The notes under the pieces: model-generated
What the model was told of the DNA's origin: nothing
The model's database searches: none
What the model saw: the letters and a program-made list of their open reading frames with translations, nothing else
Shown: one piece after another, positions 37,325-47,139 of the stretch
How positions within the stretch are numbered: the first letter of the stretch is position 1
Layout of the letters: every line of letters starts with the position of its first letter
DNA from: Castanea sativa
Lineage: Eukaryota; Streptophyta; Magnoliopsida; Fagales; Fagaceae
DNA: 64,000 nt
Reading direction: 5' to 3'
NCBI RefSeq assembly: GCF_040712315.1
Contig: NC_134020.1
Span: forward strand, 49,213,751 to 49,277,750
Program-made: the position numbers and the translations under genes

Positions 37325-38252
37325 GTTAAAGATTAAAAAGTTCTCGAATTGGAATAATTTCAAAAGTCAAATTGGAGGGTGCAGGAATTTTCAAGAAGCT
37401 GCAAATTAGGATGCTTCATGTAGGAATACTGGCTAGAGAGGAAAATGGTGGGAAAAGGTTAAGAAAGAAATATAAGGGGTTTGTGTTGTTAATGGTGTAA
37501 CAAAACAGCTATGGCTTTGGGTTCAAAAAAAGTATGGAAGCAAGTCTTGGTGGCTGTGGTGAGAACTGTGAACAGTATTCCAAGATCAACACTAAAAGTA
37601 ATGATGCCAAAAAGCATAAGTCGCACGGTCCTCATGTACTCAAGATAAGACCTGCGCAACATAGAAAAAGAAGAAAACCCTATAGAGAGTACCGGTGTGG
37701 TACCGGCCAAATACCCTCCAAAAGTTAAGTTAGAGAAATTTTCACAACTCTAGAGTGTCAGAGCTGGGGTAAATTATGCGTACCTTGGTTTGTGAGGGTT
37801 TGGGGATTTTTATAGTAGCGTAAAGCTAACATTTGTTTCTTGGCGGAGAGCGTCTTTCCTTGAAGGGAAGATCCTGATTAATACGCGTATCTTGCGGGAT
37901 CCTTTCCTTGTAGGGATCCTCTTAATTAGGGTTAACTATGGGGCACAAGATGTTTCCTTATATACCCATTCGTAGAGGCCAAGCAAGGCCACGCTGGACT
38001 CGTTATGCTCTTCATCCCGTTGGCTTCATTACTCCCGTTGGCCCTCTCTTCCCGTGGGCCTTTGGATCTGTTTGAGGTTCCTCGTCGTCTTGTAAGAATG
38101 TCGTCAGGTATTGAGGTGGGGTCGTCATCCTACGATATCGTCGCTTTCGTATCTCCATCTACGTGCGTGGAGCTAACGGGCTTATTGAAGTTGTCAACTT
38201 CCTCGTATGCAAACGAGTTTGCTTCCCTTTGAGAATACCCTTACCAGAATGC
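37325..38252. mobile_element. ~0.93-kb unclassified insertion, unit 2 copy
   Basis: The segment is absent from unit 1, where 'ttgtccattacaag' runs on to 'gaaagcttaggagctttt'. It is present in units 2 and 3. It is relatively GC-rich, with 'ggaccatcatcggg'-free unique sequence including 'taccggtgtggtaccggcc' and 'tagaggccaagcaaggcca'. No inverted termini or target duplication could be fixed and no domain is visible; a solo-LTR or LTR fragment is possible but unproven. Confidence 0.6.
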
Positions 38253-39152
38253 TTTGGAGCTTTTTGGTTTTCAAGTGATGGAACGTTGAGTTAGATTTTG
38301 CTAATAGGATTTTGTGGATGACTGATGCTAGGGATACTAAAAATTCTACTACATAACTCTTACAAACTAATTTGTCTCCAATCACGCAAAATATAAGATA
38401 AAATAAAATAAAATGAAACTCTAACATTCATTTATTATGTTAAAGTCTACCAATCACATTCATTGCCACGTTAGTTTGTAAACATTTTGTAGTAAAATGT
38501 GTAGTAACTTTTGCATTTTCTTTTACAGATTGATTGGTGTTGTTAATGGCACTGTTTTGGTCTAGTTGTGTCTCATAACTAAAGAAAATAAGAGAGAAAG
38601 AAAGAAAGCAATAAGTGAACTCATGATAGGAACCATGGGCCATAACTATAGCTGATAGTAAAACTTCTTAAAATTAAAGACGATGCTTGGAACTTAAGAA
38701 AGTGAAAGGTTCCAAAGTAGTAGCTGCCTATTTCCAAGAAACATAGAATATTCAAATTAGGCCTCACCCTCAAGTTAAACCTAATTGAAAACTTCTCGTC
38801 TTTAATCTTTTTATTTCTTAAGCTCCTTGTATCCTGCACGGTGTACTTATTTTGTTATTACATTTTGTTTTAGATTTGATAGATGGGCTACGAGAAATCC
38901 TTGGTTGAGAGGTTTTGAAACTTCGAGCAGAGGCAAGTTAAACATTTTCCTCATGTATGCTATCATTTTTCTCCTAATGCTTTTGCACATTTAAATTACA
39001 TCAAGATTAGTTGTCATAATGAACCCCACTTCAAAACCAGGTTGCTTCTATGATAGCATATCTAAAGTGGCAGAGGATTGCACTAAACAAACGAATAATG
39101 AAGACTTCTGATTTGGGGGTTCCCTTGTGATGAATAAGATATGTTGATGAAC

Positions 39153-39168
39153 CCCCCCCCCCCCCCCT
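39153..39168. repeat. Poly-C tract
   Basis: Sixteen C in a row in the RHIP1-pseudogene 3' flank. The same place in unit 3 (~51555-51568) also has a C-tract, while unit 1 has none ('ccttgcctcccgctcc'). Confidence 0.8.
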
Positions 39169-39649
39169 TTTCCTTTTTTTCCCCTTCTTCATTCAACCCC
39201 TGTAATGCAAAAGGAAAGGAGATGTGCAATAGGAGAGGATGTTGGGACTTTCATGTTCTGACCTTCATAATTCTGCAAATAAAAACTATTTTGGTTTCAG
39301 TTGGCTTAGTTTGTTATACTTTTTGGTTAATTTATATTGTTAAGCACAAACACCAGCCGATAATTCTGCTTGATAATTTGGTACTACCCCTCTCCCTCTC
39401 CCAGTATAATCATTCATATGATGCTGATTCCAGTTAGAGTATGCAGTTGGGAGGCATCAACTGAATACTTCTTTGAGATTAGAATGGCTGCCGACTTGTG
39501 ATCCGTGTCAAGGAACAGTGCAAGTCGCGAAACTTTGAAATTCTGAAAGGGAAGATGATGTTAAGACTCATGAGAAATGGAGTCAAATACATTAATTTGT
39601 CTAAGGGGGTGATTGGTTTGCATGTGCTTAATACGACAGAATCCTTCCT

Positions 39650-40960
39650 ACCTCTTTTATATATATATATATATAAAAGTAAGAAAAATGTATATTCAAA
39701 AACTGCTATAAGCAGAGAAGCACAAAGCAAATCAAAAAGTACAAAACAAGAGAAAAGAGCAAAAACATAAAAGAACTAATTACAAAGAAAAATAGAGCTA
39801 AGGAACAAAGGGATAGAATCACAAGATGTGAGTCCCCAAGCCTCAGACCAATTAAAAAGGGAACCAGAAAAGAGAGCAAGCAGCTGGTCATAGGATCTAT
39901 TTAAGTCCTCAAATGTCAGCCAATTGCATTCCCTCAAAATACACCACATCAAATACAACAGAACTAAATTCCAAATGTTAGATGAGTGCTTCCCCAACCA
40001 ATTCCACCAACCAAATAGAAAATCTGCCACTGAGTGTGGGGTAACCCACGAAATCCCAAAAGTTCTAAAGATAAAGCTCTACAACTGATTAGCATTTCCA
40101 CAGTATAACAACAAATGATCCACTGTCTCCCCACAACAACACATAATGCACCAGTTAACGAAATCAAAACCCCTAACCCACAAGTTATCGCCTGTGAGAA
40201 TCCTATCCCATGCGGTTGTCCAAACAAAAAAAGAGACATGCTGAGGTGCCTTAACCTTCCAAATACCTTTCCATGGTAAAACAGCGGAAGAAGAACCACG
40301 TAACCTATGATAAAACGAACGGATATTAAAATCTCCATTCTTTGTAAACTTCTATCTCATACGATCACCATTAATCGCTGAAGGTAAATTGGATGCCAAG
40401 AATTGAAAGAAATTATCCACCACATCCACCTCCCAATCATTAGGATCCCGAATAAAACGAACATCTCAAGTTCTCCTATCCCTCAATCATTGGCATAATA
40501 AAGATGGGTCTATAGAAGCCGCTCTGTTAGTGGAAATATTGTACAAGATCGGAAAAGCCAAATGGAGAGGAAGATCCCTACACCACCGATATGTCCGAAA
40601 TTTCACTGTATTCCTCACCCCAACCTTAAACTGAGTGTTTTTGCTAAAAACTTCCCAACCCATCCAAATACTTTTCCACAAACCACACCCATACCCATTC
40701 CTAGATTGGAGGTCCACACCCCCCCCCCCCCCCCCATTCTTCCCCATATTTGAAAACTACAACCCTCCTTCAAAACCGAGTCTCCTTGACCCCAAAACAC
40801 CAAAGCCACTTTCCTAGTTAGGTTTTATTGAAATTCGTCTGTTTCCTAATTCCTAAACCGCCATTGGCAATAGACATGCATACCTTATCCCATCCCAACA
40901 AATGAGTCTTAGAACCACCCCACAAAAAAATCCTTTGCAGCTTCTCAATTTTGTTAGCCA
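39650..40960 (-). mobile_element. 5'-truncated L1-type LINE fragment, unit 2 copy
   Basis: Minus-strand pieces encode the 3' end of a plant L1 reverse-transcriptase ORF: a 'GLGIRKL..FNK.QLGKW' motif, then DLPLHLAFPILY, then the zinc-binding reverse-transcriptase tail (zf-RVT: PQHVSFFVWTT...LTGNNLWVWGFDFVDWCIMC-like). Frameshifts interrupt it. The low-coordinate end has an A/T-rich tail and TA repeats at ~39660. It replaces ~290 bp present in unit 1 (27680-27968). The same fragment is at 52055-53360, so insertion preceded the separation of units 2 and 3. Confidence 0.8.
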
Positions 40961-41306
40961 CATGTACATTGTCAATTGCTTAATGCTTGGGATAGTTTAG
41001 GAAATATTTTTGGACTGAATTTTGTAGAGAAGCTGCTTTAAAGGGGAAAATGGGCTTTTGCCCTTATTTTGTAATAAATCTAGCACAATGTCCTTGTTTT
41101 GAGACTATTAAGCACCGTGTCCCTATTTTGAAACTCAATTTTAAAAAAAATCGAGTAACAGGTAGAACTCGACATTAGCAATGTCGAATTTTATCCATAT
41201 TTTGCCACTTAATTTTTTAAAAAAATTTAAGTGAAACTCGACTTTGTTGAAGTCGTGTTTCACCTAAAACTTTACATATAACTTGATTTTGAAGATATTG
41301 AGTTTT

Positions 41307-42242
41307 GGACAAAACTTAGATACAGTACCTTAGGTTCCCTATTTAAAATTTTGACACCTGTCCAATTTAATAGACCACAATAACTACGTTAAAACTAAGG
41401 TTTTTTTTTTCTTCTTCTTCTTCCTTCTTTTTCCTGTACCTGCAAACGCTTCCCTTCCAAATCTCTTTCTCTTCCAAACCACTAAACTTTCAAATATTAC
41501 AATCTCAAACACCGATGTGATCCAATTCTAAAGAATACAATATTTACAAGAAAAAAAAAATTCCAACTTGGATCAAATTGGAACCTGCAAATCACAAATA
41601 AGAAACAAAATCCAAAACTTCTTTTGAAATTTAAATCTATCTCCAAAATCCAGAGCTTATCAGATCAATGCCTACACAAAAACTTTTTTTTCCTTAAAAA
41701 AACCATTAACCCAATAATGAGAAACAGATATTCAGTGAAAAAAAAGACTTACCCCTATGCCAATGAGCCTTAAATTCCAAAACCCGAATCAAAATCCTAA
41801 ACTTTAAGTCTTTATATGAACTGGGTTTTTCCTATTGGGATCGAATTCAAGAGTTTCTGTTCCGAAAAATTCTTAGAGAAAATCCTTGGTATATCTGTTT
41901 CCTTTCTTCTTTTCTAATCTATGATTCTTTCTTTTCTGATCTATGATGCTTTCTTCTTTTCTGATCTATGATTCTTTCTTTCTCTCTCTGTTGGTGTATG
42001 TATGTGTAACTGCTTCCTTTCTCCTTTTCTGATCTATGGTTCTTTCTTTTCTGATCTTTTCTGATCTATGATTCTTTTCTGACTTCTTTTCTGATCTATG
42101 ATTCTTTCTCTTTTCTGATCTGTTCTGTCTTCTATTCTGATCTATGATTCTTTCTCTTTCCCTCTCTCTCTCTCTCTTGGTGGAGATTTGAAGCCGTTTT
42201 CTCTCTTTTTTGATATTTTCTGTCTTCTTTTCCAGATCTATG

Positions 42243-42324
<82 letters not shown>

Positions 42325-42489
42325 GATCACCATCACAACACAGGAAAAAAAGGAAGAAGGAAAAAAGAAAAAAATTTTAAGCCATGGGTTAACACCGTTA
42401 TTTTGGTCTGTTAAATTGGACAGATGTCAAAATTTTAAGTAGGGAACCTAAGGAACTGTACCTAAAGGTACTGTACCTAAGTTTTGCCC
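41307..42489. mobile_element. 1183-bp Mutator-like non-autonomous element with exact 9-bp target duplication
   Basis: It is flanked by TTGAGTTTT at 41298-41306 and 42490-42498. The inverted termini (GGACAAAACTTAGATACAG and inverse GGGCAAAACTTAGGTACAG) continue through 'ttaggttccctatttaaaat' for ~65 bp. Unit 3 keeps the single-copy site at ~53706, so the insertion came after units 2 and 3 separated. The interior has a CT-rich arm, a 'ttttctgatctatgattc' minisatellite (~41910-42155) and a CT microsatellite. No transposase. Confidence 0.92.
42246..42320. repeat. (CT)n microsatellite within the Mutator-like element
   Basis: About 37 CT units, next to the 'ttttctgatctatgattc' minisatellite. Confidence 0.95.
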
Positions 42490-42888
42490 TTGAGTTTTAT
42501 ATAAAATTCGATGATTTTGTTAAAATCGAATTTCAAAAACAAAGACACGGTACTTAATAGTTTCAAAACAGAGACATTGTGCTAGATTTTTTACAAAATC
42601 AGGGCATAAGCCCATTTTCCCATGCCTTAAAAAGGCTTTTGTCTTGGGTTTGAAGTTTAGCACCTGCATTGCTCCCCCACGAAACCCACCCCATATTAAC
42701 AAACACTCTCGAAACTCCCGACTCGGTGCAAACGTAGGTTCATGCTTCATTCCTTTGGGGCACATATGAGCTGCATTTAGCGAACTCAAATTAGGGCCAG
42801 CGGGCCCACAAGCCTTTGCCATTTGATGAGCACCTTAATTACGTTATATATCAGCTAGATAACTGTTACAAACTTACAATGGCGAAAC

Positions 42889-42892
<4 letters not shown>

Positions 42893-42926
<34 letters not shown>
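42893..42926. repeat. (TA)n microsatellite, unit 2
   Basis: TA tract downstream of the NUP214 tail. The equivalent in unit 3 is at 54107-54147 and is longer, in otherwise nearly identical flanks. Confidence 0.95.
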
Positions 42927-42928
<2 letters not shown>

Positions 42929-43405
42929 GACAACTTTGATGAATGAATGACTGATCTGTTCCCATTCAGACGGGCTCACGTTTCAACTATGCATGTTTTG
43001 GTCGCTCATCATTAAGATATTGATCCTACCAAACAACATGGCTCATCACCAGACTTTGCATGGTCTCCTTTGTTACAGGTACTGTCAGTCTGTCATGCAA
43101 GGGAAAAAGGGGAACAACCACCAGTCACACTTCGGAGCAGCTAAATTAGTTTGTCTTGCTACTTGCTACTACACTTGTGTTTAGAAATAATAAAAAAAAA
43201 AAAAAAAACTTTAACCTATTGGAAGTTTATATCAATGTACATGACTCGGAATCTTATGACACATATCATGATAAGATGAGCCAACGACCCAATGAATCTA
43301 TCATTTACCAATTTTAGGTGGTTGTCAAGTAACTGCCTTCATTGGAATGAGACTTTTGTGATCAAATTAAGCTTCCTATGAGTTTTTAGCCATAACCCAA
43401 TAAAA

Positions 43406-44681
43406 CTATTTTCTAATCTGTGTGAAGAGCTCGATAGGTTTTCCAGTTCGTCCTGTGCTTCCACTGAAAGCAGGAAAACCACTTCCTTGTTGGCTGTTGA
43501 AAGCCCCAAATCCACCACCAGCTGAGGGAGCACCGGCGAATCCACCACCAGCCGCGGGAGCACCAGCAAATCCACCACCAGCTACAGGAGCACCGGCAAA
43601 TCCGCCACCAGCTGTGGGAGCACCAGCAAATCCGCCACCAGCTGAGGGAGCACCAGCAAACCCACCACCAGAAAATCCCCCAGACCCACCAGCTGAAGCT
43701 ACACTTGCAAATCCAGCAACCCCTGAAGCCACACTAGCAAACCCACCACCGGTAGATGATATACCAGCAAAGCCACCACCAGTAGCATCACTTGAAAACC
43801 CACCAGGGGAACTAGTGCCAGTGAAGCCACCACCACCAATACCACTGGGAGATCCAAAACCTGTACCTGGTAGACCGGTACCAATCTGTCTTGATTGTCC
43901 AAAAGACCAAAGACCGGATCCCAGTGCTTGCTGTCCTGATCCAATCTGTGCTGGCTGGCCAAACCCGGTTTGAGTTGGAGCTTGAGCTGTTGTTCCAGTA
44001 CTGAAACCACCAGAGAATGCACTCGAATTTGTTGGTTGAGATGGTTGTGAAGACTGGGGAGACTGGAAGCTAAAAGATGCAGGACGAAACAGCTGTCCGC
44101 TAGGAACCGTTATGTCAAAAGCTGAGCTCATCGGACTTGATGCTGCATTACCAAATGGACCACCAAATGGATTTGATTTTGGAGCAGTTGCAGCAGGGGT
44201 TGAGCCAATACTAAATGCAAGGTTTCCCAAAATAAATTCTACTGTTTCTGCAACATCCAAACTTTCATTCTTTTCTCCAGTTGTGCTCCCAGAAGTTGGG
44301 AGTGGTGTTGGGAATAGAACACGTGCAGTAGATGGCTGTGCTGGTTGAGCATTCAATGTCACATTAGGTGCAGGGTTTGCCATGTTACCGAAACCGGGCT
44401 GGCTTCCAGATGTCTGACTGGTTGAAATTTCAGTTGTAGGGTCAGTTGTTACTGAAGGTTCAAGCTTCGATACAAGTTCACCTTTGGGAGGCTCAGACTG
44501 CAGAGACGATGATACTCGTTTACTAGCATCCTTATCTGTTTTCAAACAAGATTTAGCCATAGGAGGTTGCAGCTCTGTTTTAGGAGACTCAGATATTGGA
44601 GTAGATAAGGGCACCGATGTTTTAGGAGCCTGCAAGGAAGAGGAACCAGAGGAAGAGGCAATTAAAGAAGGGGAAGCTGAT
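43406..44681 (-). CDS. NUP214 FG-tail copy 2, open for 407 codons; possible 3' exon of a chimeric gene
   Basis: This is the NUP214 last exon from the natural stop (43406, ...IELFTQIRK) to the duplication breakpoint. Apart from an in-frame deletion of the [14 protein letters not shown] stretch and one [10 protein letters not shown] repeat fewer than the intact gene (five, not six), the frame is undamaged over its length. It has no NUP214 promoter, start codon or N-terminal domains. A pyrimidine-rich tract and CTTGCAG ending at 44630 precede the in-frame codon GCT at 44627-44629. That could serve as a 3' splice site for the truncated TMEM lying 240 bp upstream on the same strand. Otherwise it is simply an unprocessed gene fragment. 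Confidence 0.6.
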
Positions 44682-46959
44682 CATTTAGTAACTTGTTTTA
44701 CTTCTCCTGTAATTTTTTTATAATAGTTCTACCCTATTCTATTCTCTAATACAAATTCAAAGCGCCAGCTATATCCAAATTATATACAAATACGAGTATG
44801 CATGTACGCACAAATACAATGAGTAAATAAAATTTTAACCAAAAAAGTCCAAAACAAACACATGAAAGCCAAGAAAACTCAAATAGGTATTTGTTTACGT
44901 GCAAGTGAAGAATACCCTACCCCATGTGAACATCTATGTTCTTGACCTTCAAAGAGGGACGAGTAATAAGCAGGATCATAGATAGTGCCTCCCAAAATGT
45001 AATCAGAATCTGAGGGTTGTCTAACTACAGCAGGAGTTGCAGGACTTAGAAAACTATTTCTTAAATCATAATCTGCTTCTCCAGAACCTGTAGTGTCCAC
45101 ATATAAAACCCCCCACCTGTAAATCTGAATCCATAACAATGAGGACGACAACCTTACAGTAAACCCAATGATTTGCATTGCCAGAGTGAGTTTTAATGAA
45201 AAGATAACGAACATCCCATAATCCTCAGAAGAAATGTTCCTGCATACACATAAAATTGAGAGATCAGTATAGCCATTACCATCACTTAATCAAAATGTGA
45301 CACTCACATTCACACACACATAATGGTACATTTAAACACAGACTACTAGGATTATAAAACTATTTTGCAACTAGGTTTTGTGCCAACATGTGAAGATGTA
45401 GACAGTAGAAACAACCGCGTGCTGCTGCATGAGTGAATGCTTACACAATGAAATCAAATATTAATTTTTTGAGGGGCCACAGCTATGTCAAAGATTGCTT
45501 ATGTAATAGACAGAACCTAGAAGACGTGTCCAAACAAATGCAAAATTTTGTAAATAGAGTATGAATAAACTGACTACCTTTTCAAAGCATTGGCATAAAT
45601 GACGGGTTAATAGAGCAATTTGATGATGACGACGAGGACAATGATGTTTCTCCATAGATATAATAACAATAAATAATTGGGTAAAACTAAGGAAGATTAT
45701 CTTAGGTGCTATACCTGGTCTCCCTAGTTAAATTCAAACATCTACATGGTTGAATTTAATTGTTCTTTGAGAAGATAAAATTACTTTAGTTATATTGGCC
45801 AATACAAACATGTGGATGAATTCAATTAATGAACCTAAGATACAGCAACACTTAAGAAACTGTATCTAAGTCCCTAAATAATTAAGAGTTGCGTTAATGG
45901 GTGTCCTTGCGAACCCATTAATGTATTATTTTATAATGAAGTCAAGCCACTTTCTTTCTGAACTCCATATTTTTATTAGCTTTTTGCTATTTTCTAATGT
46001 AAGTATGACCCTTTTGAAGCCCCTTTCTAACGATTGCACGTGAGCAACAAAAAGCAAAAAATCAAAGTTGAAGCTCAACAAAGACTAAGCTACCCTATTC
46101 TAATTTTGTGCCAAGTACTATTAATTATTACTTTTTTCCCCTTCTTTTTAAAGAAACCAAATTTGAAATTGCACAGATTGAATGAGTATAATAATTACTA
46201 TATTTGGTAAAAATTATTAGTGTTCTACTACTGTTTATGAAATAATTAGTGATTAACTATTATTTTGAAACTTTAGTTTTATAAATCCGATTTTGCCGTA
46301 TAACTTAAGTTTCATACAAAATAGACATCAAGTTTACTGTGTAACTTGATGGCTATTTGAGTTACATGGCAATCTCGAGTTTCAAAATAGTTATAAATCA
46401 CTGATTATTTCGCAAACCGTGGTACAACGCCAATAATTTGGGCTATTCGACCATTTTCACCACCTAAGATTACAAGAGTGAGCAATATGTATATAAACAG
46501 GAATGAATAATGTAATGAAAATGGAAGAGAAGAACAGAAGAGACCAAATATCGTGAGTGAAGAGGATGAACCAAGAAACATCCAGAGGGAGAGCACAAAA
46601 GAGAAGAACAGCATAGGTACGCAAAAGTTTCTGATTGCGACACTCTATGGCCACCAATGCGAATAACGCTATCCCCAGATTAATCAGCAAAACCCCGTTG
46701 TACAATGCTCCCAGAGATCCAATCAACGTGCACCCTATCTGTGTTTTTTTTTTTTTTGAACATTATCAAAAATCAAAATATCCAATTAATCAACAAAGAA
46801 ACCGTACATAAAAACAAAAAAAGTGTTTGGATACCGAGAAAATGAAACCTGAATGTAGATGAGGATGACGGCGAAGGATTGAAGCCTATCGTAATTGCAT
46901 AGGACAGGCAGTATTTGCTCTCTCAAAGAGCAAGAACAAGAACAGCAACAAAGCATCAT
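43406..46959 (-). CDS. Candidate chimeric gene: TMEM exons 1-3 fused in frame to the NUP214 tail
   Basis: Proposed exons: 46849-46959, 46545-46738, 44921-45239 (from TMEM) and 43406-44629 (from the NUP214 tail). Introns 1 and 2 have GT-AG ends. TMEM exon 3 ends in phase 0 (TCA CAT GGG) before GTAGGG. The proposed acceptor CTTGCAG is also followed by phase 0 codons (GCT CCT AAA), giving a 291-bp intron and a 615-residue product: four hydrophobic helices and a tail with FG and GGGF repeats. The TMEM part differs from the full copy by substitutions only, with no stops. If splicing does not occur, read-through gives ~221 residues ending LARKQIPI. Expression is not shown by the sequence, so this is a hypothesis with a specific junction to test. 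Confidence 0.4.
44921..46959 (-). pseudogene. Truncated TMEM copy 3 (exons 1-3, reading frame intact)
   Basis: Exons 46849-46959, 46545-46738 and 44921-45239 are all open, with splice donors and acceptors conserved, unlike copy 2. Exons 4-5 are missing, so the original C-terminal ~40 residues cannot be made. Substitutions against the full copy include IECRNQ for IESSSQ and YRWGVLYVDTT for YRLGVSYVDTT. The 5' side matches the full gene upstream of the ATG, so promoter elements may have been copied. It is labelled pseudogene for want of its natural end; it may instead be the 5' half of the chimeric gene 43406-46959. Confidence 0.7.
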
Positions 46960-47139
46960 ATGCAAACAGTCTTTGAGAAAAAACCCAATCGAAAAGTGTT
47001 GGTTTTGGCCGGAGGAGCAAGAACAAGAACAAAAACCAAGCCAAATTAGCAATATATATATATGCCTCTTTTTTTTTTTTGGGGGGTTTTTTTTTTAAAA
47101 CTGAAAGTTGAATTAAAAAGATAAGAGAATAGGCAAAGT

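Larger units (their letters stand above)
34270..39130 (+). pseudogene. RHIP1: RHIP1 pseudogene, copy 2
   Basis: The promoter, start codon, most of exon 1 and exons 2-4 are deleted. Remnants of exon 5 (35476-35612), exon 6 (~35698-35762), exon 7 (~38874-38932) and exon 8 (~39041-39130) remain in order. Exon 5 has two stops shared with copy 3: TAA at 35569-35571 (GAA codon changed) and a TAA in place of the TAT codon in MKYGY. Exon 6 has a further private stop (GTTGACACTTAA). Intron 6 contains the ~0.93-kb insertion shared with copy 3. It cannot encode RHIP1, though exon-like pieces might be transcribed. Confidence 0.9.
41043..42623. mobile_element. Foldback/TIR element, unit 2 copy, carrying a nested Mutator-like element
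   Basis: The long inverted termini start GGGGAAAATGGGCTTTTGCC and extend ~90 bp through 'tctagcacaatgtcc' and 'gcaccgtgtcc'. Flanks GCTTTAAA and GCCTTAAA suggest an 8-9-bp target duplication. Unit 1 has the empty site 'gctgcttaaaaaggc' (~28048). The interior has alternating 'actcgactttgtt' and 'gattttgttaaaatcgaa' motifs. The uninterrupted form is in unit 3 (53452-53836). Confidence 0.8.
30872..44681. repeat. Tandem segmental duplication, unit 2
   Basis: It begins at the NUP214/TMEM fusion (GAAGCTGAT joined to CATATAGTG) and ends at the same fusion at 44681/44682. Order: TMEM exons 3-1 (-), RHIP1 pseudogene (+), LINE fragment, foldback element, NUP214 tail (-). Private insertions are at 32198-33140, 34326-34830 and 41307-42489. 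Confidence 0.9.

Noticed and set aside
43422..43973. Plus-strand open frame rich in NPPPAxGAPA repeats (also 54646-55227 and 28891-29304)
   Set aside because: It is the antisense shadow of the [10 protein letters not shown] array in the NUP214 tail; repeat regions stay open in several frames.
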